Source: an uncultured Elusimicrobiales bacterium
GTDB taxonomy: Bacteria > Elusimicrobiota > Elusimicrobia > Elusimicrobiales > Elusimicrobiaceae
Assembly (NCBI GenBank): GCA_910576915.1
Contig: CAJTJT010000003.1
Location: 124,001-188,000 of the forward strand
Direction: 5' to 3'
DNA: 64,000 nucleotides
The notes beneath the pieces are model-generated. The model had not been told where the DNA came from and made no database searches. It saw only the letters and a program-made list of their open reading frames with translations. The position numbers and the translations under genes are program-made. Numbering within the stretch: position 1 is the first letter of the stretch; every line of letters begins with the position of its first letter. Shown here piece after piece: positions 1 to 8,256 of the stretch.

Positions 1-1
1 C

Positions 2-139
2 TTATCATTGAATCGTAAATATTCGTTAAGAGAAAGGAAAAACATGTTAAGGAAAAAACAAAGAGAACTAAATCAAAAATATTTAGAAACACTCGTTCAC
101 GAATACAACACATGTTATAAAACACGAACAGACTGGTAA
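2..139 (+). CDS. Possible 3' end of a CDS cut by the window edge, or a 31-aa ORF
   Basis: This frame is open from base 2 to a TAA at 137-139. It could be the tail of a gene starting left of the window, or a free-standing 31-codon ORF from the ATG at 44, which has a GAAAGGA-like ribosome site just upstream. The product is Lys/Arg/Tyr rich and I recognise no family. Base composition is AT-rich like the rest of the element up to 5.9 kb. It lies 55 bp upstream of the next small ORF on the same strand. Confidence 0.25.
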   Translation, partial: LSLNRKYSLRERKNMLRKKQRELNQKYLETLVHEYNTCYKTRTDW

Positions 140-194
140 GGTGACAGCCACGGCATGACCTTAAATCAAATAATTAGAAACAAGGAGAACGCAC

Positions 195-467
195 ATGAAC
201 ACAATTGAAGAAAATTATCACAATCATTATGAGGTGGCAAACATCGATAAAGATTGGAATCCTCACTTGGTTCTGGATACTAAAAACCCAATAGCAAAGG
301 GCGATATCGTACAGCTTTGCTCTGAAGAGGATTCTAGTTGCAAGCGTTATGTAGTGGAAGACGTGGTGCATCGCTTAGTACATGTGGCTGAGAAAGGTGC
401 TGGACAATACTATCATCAGGTGGGAAGCTGGAATACGATGTTATATGTAAAAATGATACAAGAGTAA
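195..467 (+). CDS. Hypothetical 90-aa protein
   Basis: A 90-residue soluble protein with no signal peptide or membrane segment. The ATG follows a good AAGGAG site 10 bases upstream. The middle (KGDIVQL, then YVVEDVVHRLV) alternates hydrophobic and polar residues as in a small beta barrel, but I assign no family. It sits in the AT-rich element, between a short ORF and a lipoprotein gene on the same strand. A cargo gene of the element is the likeliest role by position only. Confidence 0.55.
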   Translation: MNTIEENYHNHYEVANIDKDWNPHLVLDTKNPIAKGDIVQLCSEEDSSCKRYVVEDVVHRLVHVAEKGAGQYYHQVGSWNTMLYVKMIQE

Positions 468-478
468 AAATATTTAGT

Positions 479-498
479 GGGGGAACTTGTGTTCCCCC
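479..498 (+). terminator. Perfect GC hairpin after the 90-aa gene
   Basis: GGGGGAAC and GTTCCCCC form a perfect 8-bp stem around TTGT, starting 12 bases after the stop codon. No T-run follows, so it may be a weak terminator or an mRNA 3'-end stabiliser. Confidence 0.4.
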
Positions 499-587
499 TA
501 GGATACCGTATTAAAATTTAAGATGCTAATTTGAAAAACCTATATTTTGGTTTATTAGAAAATCATAATTTTTAGGAGTGAAAATTT

Positions 588-1322
588 ATGAAAAGGCATA
601 TATTAGTACTAATTCTGTTATCTGTATTTTTTAATGCCTGTGCCTCAAATAGAGTACACACGTTAAGGCGAGCACCAGCTGAGAATGGACATAATCAAGC
701 GGTAGTCCAAAGCATTAAAGAAACAGACGCGGGAAAATGTTGGGGCCTTGGTTGTGAACAATATAATGAATTTCCCGTTGTGGTAGAGTATCAACGCACA
801 AATATTCAGTCTACGATATCAATTCCCCTAAAAAAGAAAGATCATATCGAACAAATACCCGCTAATTTGCCTCAGATTCTTAAAGATTCTTTGCGTTTTG
901 ATGTTTGTCGTACTGGTGTAAAAGGTATTGGGTGTAAACTGTCTGATAAAGGTAATAGTGTAGATATTTCTTTGAATTATCAAAAATCCGATGCTCATAC
1001 TACAGGTTGTGCAGCTGTGATAACAGATGCACTAGGAGCATTCCTTTTTATCCCCGTCCTTATGGCTCCATTTCATTTGGCATTATGTTTGAGTCCAAAA
1101 GATATAGAACCCCAATTTGAGCAACCTAGAGCATTAATTAGTTTTCCCCCGTACAAAGGGTATGGAGTTTCTTTTGATTATAGAATTTCTCCAAGTCCAA
1201 TTTATCTGTCTTGTGATTCTAAGGAATGTACCGTTATAGATAAGAACGGAAAAGCCATAAATGAAATAAATATTGAAAAAAATTATAGTATAGACAAGCA
1301 AAAAATCAAAGATTTTTTATGA
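588..1322 (+). CDS. Hypothetical lipoprotein, 244 aa
   Basis: The first 18 residues are a lipoprotein signal: MKRH, a hydrophobic run, then FFNAC with the acylated Cys at position 18. The mature protein holds several cysteines in pairs (for example CWGLGC) and one hydrophobic stretch at about residues 140-170, containing FLFIPVLMAPF, that may insert into or lie on a membrane. The start follows a TTAGGAGTG ribosome site. The family is unknown to me. In the AT-rich element it could act in surface exclusion or host attachment, but nothing in the sequence shows that. Confidence 0.7.
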   Translation: MKRHILVLILLSVFFNACASNRVHTLRRAPAENGHNQAVVQSIKETDAGKCWGLGCEQYNEFPVVVEYQRTNIQSTISIPLKKKDHIEQIPANLPQILKDSLRFDVCRTGVKGIGCKLSDKGNSVDISLNYQKSDAHTTGCAAVITDALGAFLFIPVLMAPFHLALCLSPKDIEPQFEQPRALISFPPYKGYGVSFDYRISPSPIYLSCDSKECTVIDKNGKAINEINIEKNYSIDKQKIKDFL

Positions 1323-1394
1323 TAATAAACCTGAACAGCTAAAGATTGTGGAAAAGGAGACAGAAGAGTCATAAGAGACTGTTATTCTAAATAT

Positions 1395-1432
1395 AACCGC
1401 TTTAAACAACCGTTTGAGGCGGTTTTTCTTTT
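1395..1432 (+). terminator. Rho-independent terminator after the lipoprotein gene
   Basis: A 13-bp stem (AACCGCTTTAAAC with GTTTGAGGCGGTT, two G-T pairs) closes on an AACC tetraloop and is followed by TTTCTTTT. It ends the cargo transcript. Confidence 0.8.
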
Positions 1433-1680
1433 ATACAATAGCGCGTGGTATCTGTTTTTAGCATAGTTTGTATGATAAAACTGCTATTATTTGACACCTC
1501 GTTTTTGGGAGCATAGAACCCACTCAGAGGAAACCTCCCCAAAAATCCCTATAAAATTTTTTCCTTTGACCTGATAATCCTGTTTACCTGTTTTGGTTTT
1601 TTAAACCCGTTTTTTGAGCGGCGAAAACCTGCAACGATAAATTGGTTATAATAAAATATATGTATTTGCAGGAGTAGATT
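1433..1680 (+). promoter_or_regulatory. Intergenic region with a -10 box before the regulator gene
   Basis: About 250 bases without a gene. A TATAAT box lies at 1647-1652 and a GCAGGAG ribosome site just before the ATG at 1681. No convincing -35 sits 16-18 bases upstream, so an activator may be needed. The rest (1433-1640) is AT-rich with short T and A runs and shows no repeat or RNA that I can recognise. Confidence 0.4.
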
Positions 1681-2733
1681 ATGCAACATTATTTAACCAA
1701 ATGGGAATTTTATATCCTTTTTGTACAGTTACGGCGTTTTCAAAATATTTCTGTTAGTATGGATATTTTTAAATTACATCTGTATAAACAATTAGGTATA
1801 TTACGGAAACAAGCTTTTTTTCATTTATGTCCTCAAGTAACTATTGAAGAAATAAGACAGAATTTTTTAGCGAAGACTGTTAAAAATATTAGACCAGTGG
1901 AAAGCAAAGTGATGAATATCTATTTCCAGGATAGAAAGGGTCTTAATGTTTGGTTAAAGGAGTATTTAACAGATTATAAAGAAGATAGATTACACAGCCG
2001 TCGTGAGCTCTTTTGCTGTTATGAACAGAGTATGCAGAGGACATTGGCTTTGTTGAAAACTTATTCTAATATTAATTCTAAAAAGGTGTTACTAAAGCCT
2101 GAAATTGATGATGGTAGTGGATGTGCAATTCGGGCTAATACCAGAACACGGTTATACGAAGATATTCTAATTTTAATGCAAGGCGGATATATCTCAGTTG
2201 ATGATATTTTCTTAGATAATTCTAAGGTTTTAACGAGTTTACAAAATTATTCTGACAGCCCTTCTTTTTCGTTGCGGTTATCTTTTCTGATGCCTATAGA
2301 GAAAATTGAACAGGCTTTATTACAGCAGCCCGCCTATTTGGGCATACGCATAACGGAACATAATGAAGTATTTTTTAGAGATCAAAAACTTGAGATAGCC
2401 TCAAGTGCCCATTTGCAAATAACTTTATTAAAATTTTTGTGTGATAATCACGGCCATTCTGTCACACGAGAGGCGGTTTATGAGGCTTTGCATTTTACAA
2501 GTAAATCTAAGAAGGCTCCTAAACATCATAATTTGTATGAGGATGATTTTGATGAAAGAACAGGCACAAGAAAAAAAGGACCTAAGAGCGGTATAAAGAA
2601 GAGGTATCAAGACAGATTAAAAAATTTAATAAGACAAGTTTTAAGCAAATTTCCACCAAAAAGTATTGAAATTATTAATACGGCAAACGAAGGTGTTTTT
2701 CTTAAATTAGGTAAGACGGAGGTCTCCCAGTAA
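1681..2733 (+). CDS. Putative transcriptional regulator with C-terminal winged helix
   Basis: A 350-residue protein without membrane segments. The last third (about residues 230-345) resembles an OmpR-type winged-helix DNA-binding domain: a short beta entry (VFFRDQKLEIAS), LQITLLKFLCDNHG, then SVTREAVYEAL as a likely recognition region, and a terminal beta hairpin. The N-terminal 220 residues are Lys/Tyr rich and unrecognised; no receiver-domain Asp pattern is visible. It is the only obvious regulator in the element and is followed by its own terminator, so it may control the excision and replication genes downstream. The domain call is by eye. Confidence 0.65.
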   Translation: MQHYLTKWEFYILFVQLRRFQNISVSMDIFKLHLYKQLGILRKQAFFHLCPQVTIEEIRQNFLAKTVKNIRPVESKVMNIYFQDRKGLNVWLKEYLTDYKEDRLHSRRELFCCYEQSMQRTLALLKTYSNINSKKVLLKPEIDDGSGCAIRANTRTRLYEDILILMQGGYISVDDIFLDNSKVLTSLQNYSDSPSFSLRLSFLMPIEKIEQALLQQPAYLGIRITEHNEVFFRDQKLEIASSAHLQITLLKFLCDNHGHSVTREAVYEALHFTSKSKKAPKHHNLYEDDFDERTGTRKKGPKSGIKKRYQDRLKNLIRQVLSKFPPKSIEIINTANEGVFLKLGKTEVSQ

Positions 2734-2757
2734 TAAAATTTGTTTTTCTACGTCGAT

Positions 2758-2790
2758 AAATAGCCATCCGAACAGGGTGGCTATTTTTGT
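2758..2790 (+). terminator. Rho-independent terminator after the regulator gene
   Basis: A 12-bp stem (AAATAGCCATCC with GGGTGGCTATTT, one G-T pair) has a GAACA loop and is followed by TTGTGTTT. It isolates the regulator from the downstream genes. Confidence 0.75.
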
Positions 2791-2883
2791 GTTTCTCCCT
2801 TACATCTCCTACGTTTTCTCCCTCAGTTCTTCGTCGAAGAACAGTCTTTTTGTTCGCCTGAATACTCTTGTTTTTATGTTGGC

Positions 2884-3048
2884 ATGGAAAAGATCCAAGG
2901 CCGCAAGAGTATGCAGGCGGCGTTAAAAAAAGCATACAATCTTGACGTTTCCCAAAAGGAAGCGTTTGAAATCAAAGCCAGATTAGTTTCTCTAATTCGG
3001 CTTTTGGATGTAATGGATAAAGAGCAATCGCAGGAGGTCAAGGCATGA
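2884..3048 (+). CDS. Small 54-aa ORF coupled to the Rep-like gene
   Basis: The frame from ATG 2884 to TGA 3046-3048 encodes 54 mostly helical, charged residues (MEKIQGRKSMQAALKKAY at the start). Its stop overlaps the next start as ATGA and a CAGGAGG site precedes that junction, so the two are probably translationally coupled. There is no clear ribosome site for ATG 2884. Just upstream lies the palindrome GTTCTTCGTCGAAGAAC (2826-2842), a possible operator or replication site. The family is unknown; a small accessory protein of the Rep/excisionase module is my inference. Confidence 0.5.
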   Translation: MEKIQGRKSMQAALKKAYNLDVSQKEAFEIKARLVSLIRLLDVMDKEQSQEVKA

Positions 3049-4415
3049 TAGATACAATAGCTTTTGACCTTTGGTCGGATTGCTTTCAAATCGTACGTCC
3101 CGATCTGTTCATTCCAAAAGCGAACATTTTATGGGAAAAACCGGAAGACTTGTGGGAGCGACATATATTTCCACAAAGTATATTTAATGGCAAGCAGGAC
3201 AAATATTATCCTCGTGTTAGTCTATATGAATATACGCAACGTGCTCCGCGTCGTATCTGTCTGAAAGTGGAATGTTCGGTTTCCAAGCTCTTAAAGGGTG
3301 AAAATTTCTTTTCAATCCGTTCTGAAGTAAAGGAAAAATTCGCTTCTGTGATGGAAGAAACTTTGAGGGTGATGGGTGTAGAGACCACGGCGGAAAACAT
3401 TCTGTTGGCTCCGGCGAATAAATTGCATATTGCTTATAATATGCCAGTTTCTGTATCGGTGCGAATAATTTTAGATGATTTCTACCGTACTCTTCAGCGT
3501 GCGAATATGGATATTCAAAAAACGGATTATCGTAATGGCGGAGAAATTTTACACTTCCATTATGACAGTTATGAGTTGGCGTTTTATGATAAGGTCGCTG
3601 ATATGGAACGGTTACAACATTGCCCAAAACGGGCCGTTTGCTGTGATAAATATCCGGAAATTCCCGTATATCAACAATATTTGAAAGATCGACAGCTTAA
3701 TATATTACGTATGGAACTGCGGATGAATACCAAAGAGGCAATTCGTAAGTTTTGGTATCCGTGCGTGGAGAATGAGGAGACGTTGAAAGAGATTCGTATT
3801 CAAAAATTGAGTGTTGGAGATTGTTTTAATGAGCAGACTATTAGAAATATCTTAGTCGGAGAATGGGAAAAGCTGGAACAAAACGTATATCGTTTGCCTA
3901 TATTCCGTCGGTCGATAACGAATTTGTATGAAGATATTGTGCGACGAAATGCGGATGTAACGGATAAAAAACTCTACGGGCTTGTTCCTGTCGCGATGAT
4001 GTTGGCAAGTGAAGGAGTAGTGGCAGTGCGTCAAACCTTACAGAAACAGTACGGGAAAGAAAAATCTAAGCGTATGATAAAGAATGCCTTAGCTTTGAAG
4101 ATTCCTCGGTATAAACCCAATTATCTCGTTGAGATTGATAAGGCGTTAAAGAAATTTGCTCCTTTAACACCCGAAATATTGACTAAAAAAATAAAGAAAA
4201 GTATAATAAAGTTAAATATGGATAATGCGAAATTTTTAACAGTAGAAGAAATGGCTTCCATCTTAAAAGTGGTGCCGATGACGGTTTACCGCTATCTAAA
4301 AGCAGGTAAATTACAAGCCTATAAATTTGGCAAAGAATACCGTGTGTACGAGAGCGATTTTAAGGATTTTGTTGCCTCCTGTAAAGTGGGCGTTAAAAAA
4401 GGAGGCCGTAAATGA
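3045..4415 (+). CDS. Rep-like protein fused to an excisionase-type HTH domain
   Basis: A 456-residue protein. The N-terminal part (from MIDTIAF to about residue 380) is reminiscent of phage or plasmid replication-initiation proteins of the gene II/X kind, but I cannot point to a certain catalytic Tyr. The last 60 residues (about 396-445) are a clear MerR/excisionase-family helix-turn-helix: FLTVEEMASILKV, TVYRYLKAGKLQAYKFG, YRVYESDFKDF. It starts at an ATGA overlap with the small upstream ORF and overlaps the recombinase start by ATGA, making a three-gene coupled unit. The likely job is replication of, or directionality control for, the integrative element. HTH is seen; Rep function is inferred. 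Confidence 0.7.
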   Translation: MIDTIAFDLWSDCFQIVRPDLFIPKANILWEKPEDLWERHIFPQSIFNGKQDKYYPRVSLYEYTQRAPRRICLKVECSVSKLLKGENFFSIRSEVKEKFASVMEETLRVMGVETTAENILLAPANKLHIAYNMPVSVSVRIILDDFYRTLQRANMDIQKTDYRNGGEILHFHYDSYELAFYDKVADMERLQHCPKRAVCCDKYPEIPVYQQYLKDRQLNILRMELRMNTKEAIRKFWYPCVENEETLKEIRIQKLSVGDCFNEQTIRNILVGEWEKLEQNVYRLPIFRRSITNLYEDIVRRNADVTDKKLYGLVPVAMMLASEGVVAVRQTLQKQYGKEKSKRMIKNALALKIPRYKPNYLVEIDKALKKFAPLTPEILTKKIKKSIIKLNMDNAKFLTVEEMASILKVVPMTVYRYLKAGKLQAYKFGKEYRVYESDFKDFVASCKVGVKKGGRK

Positions 4416-5929
4416 ATGTGTTGGCTAAACAAGCGGTTATCCTCTCCCGTGTGTCTTCTGCTGAACAAGAAGACGGTAAATCCTTGGACGCACAGGTGTT
4501 CAATGCTAAAAAGTATTGCGAACGGTTACATTTGGAAGAGTTGAAAGTATTTCGAATCGTGGAATCTTCCACCAAGGGAACCCGCAAGCAGTTTCAGGAA
4601 ATGCTGAATTATGTAAAAGCCCAAAAAGGTACAACGGCTATTGTTTCGGATACCGTTGACAGGTTCCAACGCAGTTTTAAAGAAACCTTGGAACTAAATC
4701 CTTTGTTGGACAATGGACAAGTAGAATTACACTTTGTAGCTAACGGTTTGGTCCTTAATCAAAATAGTCCCGCCAGCGATAGAACAATGTGGAATATGTG
4801 CGTATTAATGGCGGAAAGTTATGTTTTGCAGTTGAAAGATAATACCAAGCGCGGGTTAAAACAGAAAATTAGGGAGGGGGAATATCCCAGCAAAGCTCCC
4901 GTCGGTTATAAAAACGTAATCATTAACGGGAAAAAAACGATTGTGGAAGACCCGAACGAAGCTCCCACTGTGCGTAAAATGTTTGAATTGTATTCTACTG
5001 GCAATTATTCTATCAAGACCATTTCGGATATGTTCAAAGCGCAAGGTATCAAAAGTGAACGGGGAACCTATCATTCCATCAGCACGTTAAGTAAGGCCAT
5101 TCAAAATCCTTTCTATTATGGGGTAATGCGGGTAAAGGGCGTGGAATATCCGCATATACACGGAGCTTTGATTAGTAAAGAATTGTTTGATATGTGCCAA
5201 GATGTTCGTTTGGGCTACCAGAAGAAGCATCATAATTATGGATGTAAGGAATTTGTTTTCCGTGGAAATATCACTTGCGCCGATTGCGGAACGCTGATTA
5301 GTCCGTATACCACGGTAAAACAGACCAAGAACGGGCCCAAGAAACACAATTATTTAATGTGCTCTCATTTTAGAGCCAAAAAGGAAGGTTTTACTTGTAC
5401 GACGGAGCAAATACCGGAACAAAAAGCTTTGGATCAAGTACAAGCCGCCTTGCAGAAAATTACAATAGCTCCCGAAGTGTTGGAAGCTATTTTGGAAGAT
5501 TTAAGAACCAGCACACAGGCTGACGTGGCACTTCAACAGAAAAGCGAGGCTTCGGCTAAACAACGTCTTTCCCAGATTAACACGCAACGGGATTCTCTGT
5601 TTGCGATGCAAGCGGCTGGAAACATTACGGTTGAATATTTAAACGGAAAATTAAAAGAATTAAAAGACGAAGAGGAAAAACTGAAAGTATTGGCCCAGAA
5701 CAAAGCCCAGCAGACGCAAGAAGCCGCTTACAACGTCGAGCGGCTGCTGAAATTGGTAAATAAACTGCCGGAGTTGTTTGCAAAAAGTTCTAAAGTAGAA
5801 GAAAAAAGGGCCATTATTAACTTAGTACTTTCGAACCTTCGCTTGAAAGGAAAAAACCTTGAAATTTTCTACAAAAAACCCTTCAGCTTACTTGCTGAAG
5901 GGTCTAAGTGTTTCGTATGGGGTGGATGA
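4412..5929 (+). CDS. Large serine recombinase (site-specific integrase)
   Basis: 505 residues. The N-terminal resolvase domain carries the nucleophile motif LSRVSSAEQ (Ser about residue 15). The central recombinase domain includes PVGYKNVIINGKK and the DNA-contacting segment RGTYHSISTLSKAIQNPFYYG. A zinc ribbon follows (CADCG about residue 290, then CSHF and FTC), and then a long coiled coil (about 355-430) ends in KKPFSLLAEGSKC, as in other large serine recombinases. It integrates or excises the element. The stop codon lies 12 bases inside the 3' end of the opposing tRNA-His gene, which suggests that this tRNA end is, or adjoins, the attachment site. The gene is AT-rich compared with the chromosome to its right. 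Confidence 0.93.
   Translation: MNVLAKQAVILSRVSSAEQEDGKSLDAQVFNAKKYCERLHLEELKVFRIVESSTKGTRKQFQEMLNYVKAQKGTTAIVSDTVDRFQRSFKETLELNPLLDNGQVELHFVANGLVLNQNSPASDRTMWNMCVLMAESYVLQLKDNTKRGLKQKIREGEYPSKAPVGYKNVIINGKKTIVEDPNEAPTVRKMFELYSTGNYSIKTISDMFKAQGIKSERGTYHSISTLSKAIQNPFYYGVMRVKGVEYPHIHGALISKELFDMCQDVRLGYQKKHHNYGCKEFVFRGNITCADCGTLISPYTTVKQTKNGPKKHNYLMCSHFRAKKEGFTCTTEQIPEQKALDQVQAALQKITIAPEVLEAILEDLRTSTQADVALQQKSEASAKQRLSQINTQRDSLFAMQAAGNITVEYLNGKLKELKDEEEKLKVLAQNKAQQTQEAAYNVERLLKLVNKLPELFAKSSKVEEKRAIINLVLSNLRLKGKNLEIFYKKPFSLLAEGSKCFVWGG
5872..5903 (-). terminator. Terminator of tRNA-His, embedded in the recombinase gene
   Basis: On the minus strand a perfect 10-bp stem (ACCCTTCAGC with GCTGAAGGGT, loop AAGTAA) is followed by TTTTTTGT, 15 bases after the tRNA-His CCA. 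On the plus strand the same bases are codons for the KPFSLLAEGS stretch of the recombinase C-terminus. Confidence 0.8.
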
Positions 5930-5995
5930 GGAGATTTGAACCCCCGACCTCCGGTTCCACAGACCGGCGCTCTAACCAGCTGAGCTACATCCACC
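5918..5995 (-). tRNA. tRNA-His (GTG anticodon)
   Basis: A cloverleaf is readable on the minus strand. It has acceptor GTGGATG/CATCCAC, the extra G at -1 opposite C73 that marks tRNA-His, anticodon loop CTGTGGA (GTG), a TTCAAAT T-loop and encoded CCA. A TATAAT box lies upstream on the minus strand (plus 6006-6011). The 3' end faces the mobile element and overlaps the last four codons of the recombinase. Confidence 0.97.
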
Positions 5996-6126
5996 ATAAA
6001 TCGATATTATATTCTAACAAATTCCGGGCATTCTTGGCAAACAATCTATCTTCCCCGGGCAAAATCCAACCAAAAAATCCCGGCTTATTAGTTCTTGGCA
6101 AATCCCTCGCATTTTGCCCAGTGAAG

Positions 6127-6957
6127 TTATTTTTCCGGTTGGGTGTTAAATACGCAGTCGTGCAGAAATTTTAAGGTTTTGTGTTGGTCCCCGCCAAAGA
6201 AATCATCCTGCAGTCTTACGGCGTCACGCGTGATGTAGCGGTAATGCCAGGCTTCGTAGGGGTAGCCGTTTTCTTTTTCCGCTTCGGCCCCTTTGGGGAA
6301 CGACAGACTGAACCCATATTCGCCCGCGTGCTCACGCAGCCACACCAGCGCCGGGATGTTTTCATCTTTTGGGGAAACCGTGTTGAAATCCACCGCCGTT
6401 CCCAAATGATGTTGGGATTCTCCGGCCCGGGCTACATATCCGCTGGGTTTCCCACCGTGTCTGGCCAGATTGCGCCGGTATAATCCGTCTTGATATTGCC
6501 AGGTGCGGTAGGTGGAAATCGGTACCAGCCGTACTCCGTCCTTTTGGGCGGCCTCTATCATTATAAGCAGCTGTTGCATGGCCTCCCGGCGCAGTTGGGC
6601 CTTTTTAGGCCAGCCGGGTTTGAACTCGGCGGTCATATCTGCGGGCTGGTAGTCGGCCGGCAAAACGTGCTGCGGGTCGACCAGTACCAGCCAATCCTGT
6701 CGGTTTTCTAATGATAAACTTTCTTCCTGAAATTTCTTTTTTTCGCTATGGGACAGTTCCGTTAATCCCGCACAAGCCAACAGTTGTTTTCTTTCGCGCG
6801 CATGTTTCTTGACGAACAAAGATTGCAGTTTGTCTTGTATGACTTGAAAGAACGGAACGGACTTTGCTTGTTTCGGCTCCTTATTTTCCGCGGCTGATAC
6901 GCCGGAAGCGGCGAGGGCAAAAAGCAGACATAACACCAGCGAAGATTTTAAATTCAT
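6127..6957 (-). CDS. VanY-type D-alanyl-D-alanine carboxypeptidase (peptidase M15B)
   Basis: 276 residues with an N-terminal signal peptide ending near VSAAEN, so it acts outside the inner membrane on peptidoglycan stem peptides. The M15 zinc site is visible: STYRTWQYQ, then SQHHLGTAVDF (zinc His and Asp) and EAWHYRYI (catalytic Glu region and last zinc His). The first 100 mature residues are Lys/Glu rich and not part of the family core. An AGGAGC ribosome site precedes the ATG. It lies 26 bp behind the serine dehydratase stop on the same strand, so the two are probably cotranscribed. No vancomycin-resistance context is seen. Confidence 0.85.
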   Translation of the reverse strand: MNLKSSLVLCLLFALAASGVSAAENKEPKQAKSVPFFQVIQDKLQSLFVKKHARERKQLLACAGLTELSHSEKKKFQEESLSLENRQDWLVLVDPQHVLPADYQPADMTAEFKPGWPKKAQLRREAMQQLLIMIEAAQKDGVRLVPISTYRTWQYQDGLYRRNLARHGGKPSGYVARAGESQHHLGTAVDFNTVSPKDENIPALVWLREHAGEYGFSLSFPKGAEAEKENGYPYEAWHYRYITRDAVRLQDDFFGGDQHKTLKFLHDCVFNTQPEK

Positions 6958-6983
6958 AGCGGGCTCCTGAAAGCGGGAAGTGT

Positions 6984-8213
6984 TTATTTTTTATCGCCTT
7001 TTAAACGCAGTACTTTTTCTTTAAAAAAGCGGGCCAGTCCGCCGCGGGAAGTTTCGCGGTAGTCGTTGTTCATGTCTAGGCCGGTTTGCATCATGGTGGC
7101 CAGGACGTCGTCGTAAGAAATGCGGTGCTCCCCGTCGGACATCAGCGCATAGGTGGCGCAGTCCAGCGCGCGCGAAGCGGCCAGCGCGTTGCGTTCGATG
7201 CACGGGATTTGCACCAGTCCGTCCACCGGGTCGCACGTAAGGCCTAGGTGATGTTCCAACCCCATTTCGGCGGCATAGGCGATACGCTGGTTATCGCCGC
7301 CTTCCAGCTGGCAGGTGGCGGCGGCGGCCATAGCGCAGGCCACGCCCACTTCGCCCTGGCACCCTACTTCCGCGCCGGAAATGGAGGCGTTGCTTTTGGC
7401 TAAATTCCCAAACAGGCTGGCGGTCGCCAGTGCGCGGATGATGGTGTTGTCTTCAAATTCGCAGATTTCCTGGATGAGGCGGCACACGGCGGGAACAACT
7501 CCGCAGGAGCCGCAGGTGGGCGCGGTGACGACGATTCCGCCGCTCGCATTTTCTTCCGCGCAGGCGAGCGCGTAAGAGAATAAATTGTTCATGCGGCGCA
7601 GGTAGCGGGGGGAATTTTCGGCTTTATATAAGTAGCGCCGCGCTTTGCGTTCCAGGTTTAAGGAGCCGGGCAATACGCCGCGCTTTTCCAGGCCGCGGTT
7701 CATGGTGTGCTTCATAGTGGTCCATACGTGGGTGAGGTATTCCCATATTTCGGGGCCTTCGCATTCTTCCACGTATTCCCACAAGAGCATGCGTTTTTGG
7801 GAGGTATAATCCAAAATGGCGGCCATGGAGCTGTGCGGATAGATGTTGTTAATGGCGCGGCCGATAGTATCGTCGGTGCGGAGATCGCCTCCGCCCACGC
7901 TGTACGCCACTTGCTCGCCCAGCAGGTGCCCGGCTTTATCAAGCGCCTGCAGTTTAAGGGCGTTGGGGTGTTTGGGCATTAAGGTGGTGTAATCCCATTC
8001 AATTTCAACGGGTTTTGGATAAAACGCTTCTTTAATGGCAAAATCGGTCAAGTGTCCTTTGCCGGTAGCGGCCAGCGAGCCGTAAAGCACGGTTTTAAAA
8101 GACTCCGCCTGCGGATAAGCGCGGTTGAATGCGTCGGCCGCTTTGCGCGGGCCCATGGTATGGCTGCTGGAAGGGCCCATTCCAATTTTATACAGTTCTT
8201 TTAGCGATTCCAT
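6984..8213 (-). CDS. sdaA: L-serine ammonia-lyase (L-serine dehydratase), single chain
   Basis: Converts L-serine to pyruvate and ammonia using an oxygen-sensitive [4Fe-4S] cluster, as expected in an anaerobe. 409 residues: an N-terminal beta domain begins with the family signature YKIGMGPSSSHTMGPRKAA. The alpha domain holds the cluster cysteines in APTCGSCGVVPAV and TCDPVDGLVQIPCIERNA. I chose the ATG at 8213 because AAAGGTGG lies 7 bases upstream and the longer frame would overlap the divergent mntP. It is slightly shorter than the roughly 450-residue enterobacterial enzymes. The carboxypeptidase gene follows directly. Confidence 0.95.
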   Translation of the reverse strand: MESLKELYKIGMGPSSSHTMGPRKAADAFNRAYPQAESFKTVLYGSLAATGKGHLTDFAIKEAFYPKPVEIEWDYTTLMPKHPNALKLQALDKAGHLLGEQVAYSVGGGDLRTDDTIGRAINNIYPHSSMAAILDYTSQKRMLLWEYVEECEGPEIWEYLTHVWTTMKHTMNRGLEKRGVLPGSLNLERKARRYLYKAENSPRYLRRMNNLFSYALACAEENASGGIVVTAPTCGSCGVVPAVCRLIQEICEFEDNTIIRALATASLFGNLAKSNASISGAEVGCQGEVGVACAMAAAATCQLEGGDNQRIAYAAEMGLEHHLGLTCDPVDGLVQIPCIERNALAASRALDCATYALMSDGEHRISYDDVLATMMQTGLDMNNDYRETSRGGLARFFKEKVLRLKGDKK

Positions 8214-8256
8214 ATTTCCACCTTTGAAGTATATATAAAATGGTATCATAATTGAT

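Noticed and set aside
5908..6174. Plus-strand frame through tRNA-His
   Set aside because: It is the antisense of the tRNA and ends in intergenic DNA; GGATGAGGAGATTTGAACC-type translations are a common annotation artefact.
6127..6957. VanY-type enzyme as a vancomycin-resistance gene, with the D-2-hydroxyacid dehydrogenase at 58389 as VanH
   Set aside because: The genes lie 50 kb apart with no VanA ligase or VanX; ordinary peptidoglycan turnover and lactate fermentation explain them.
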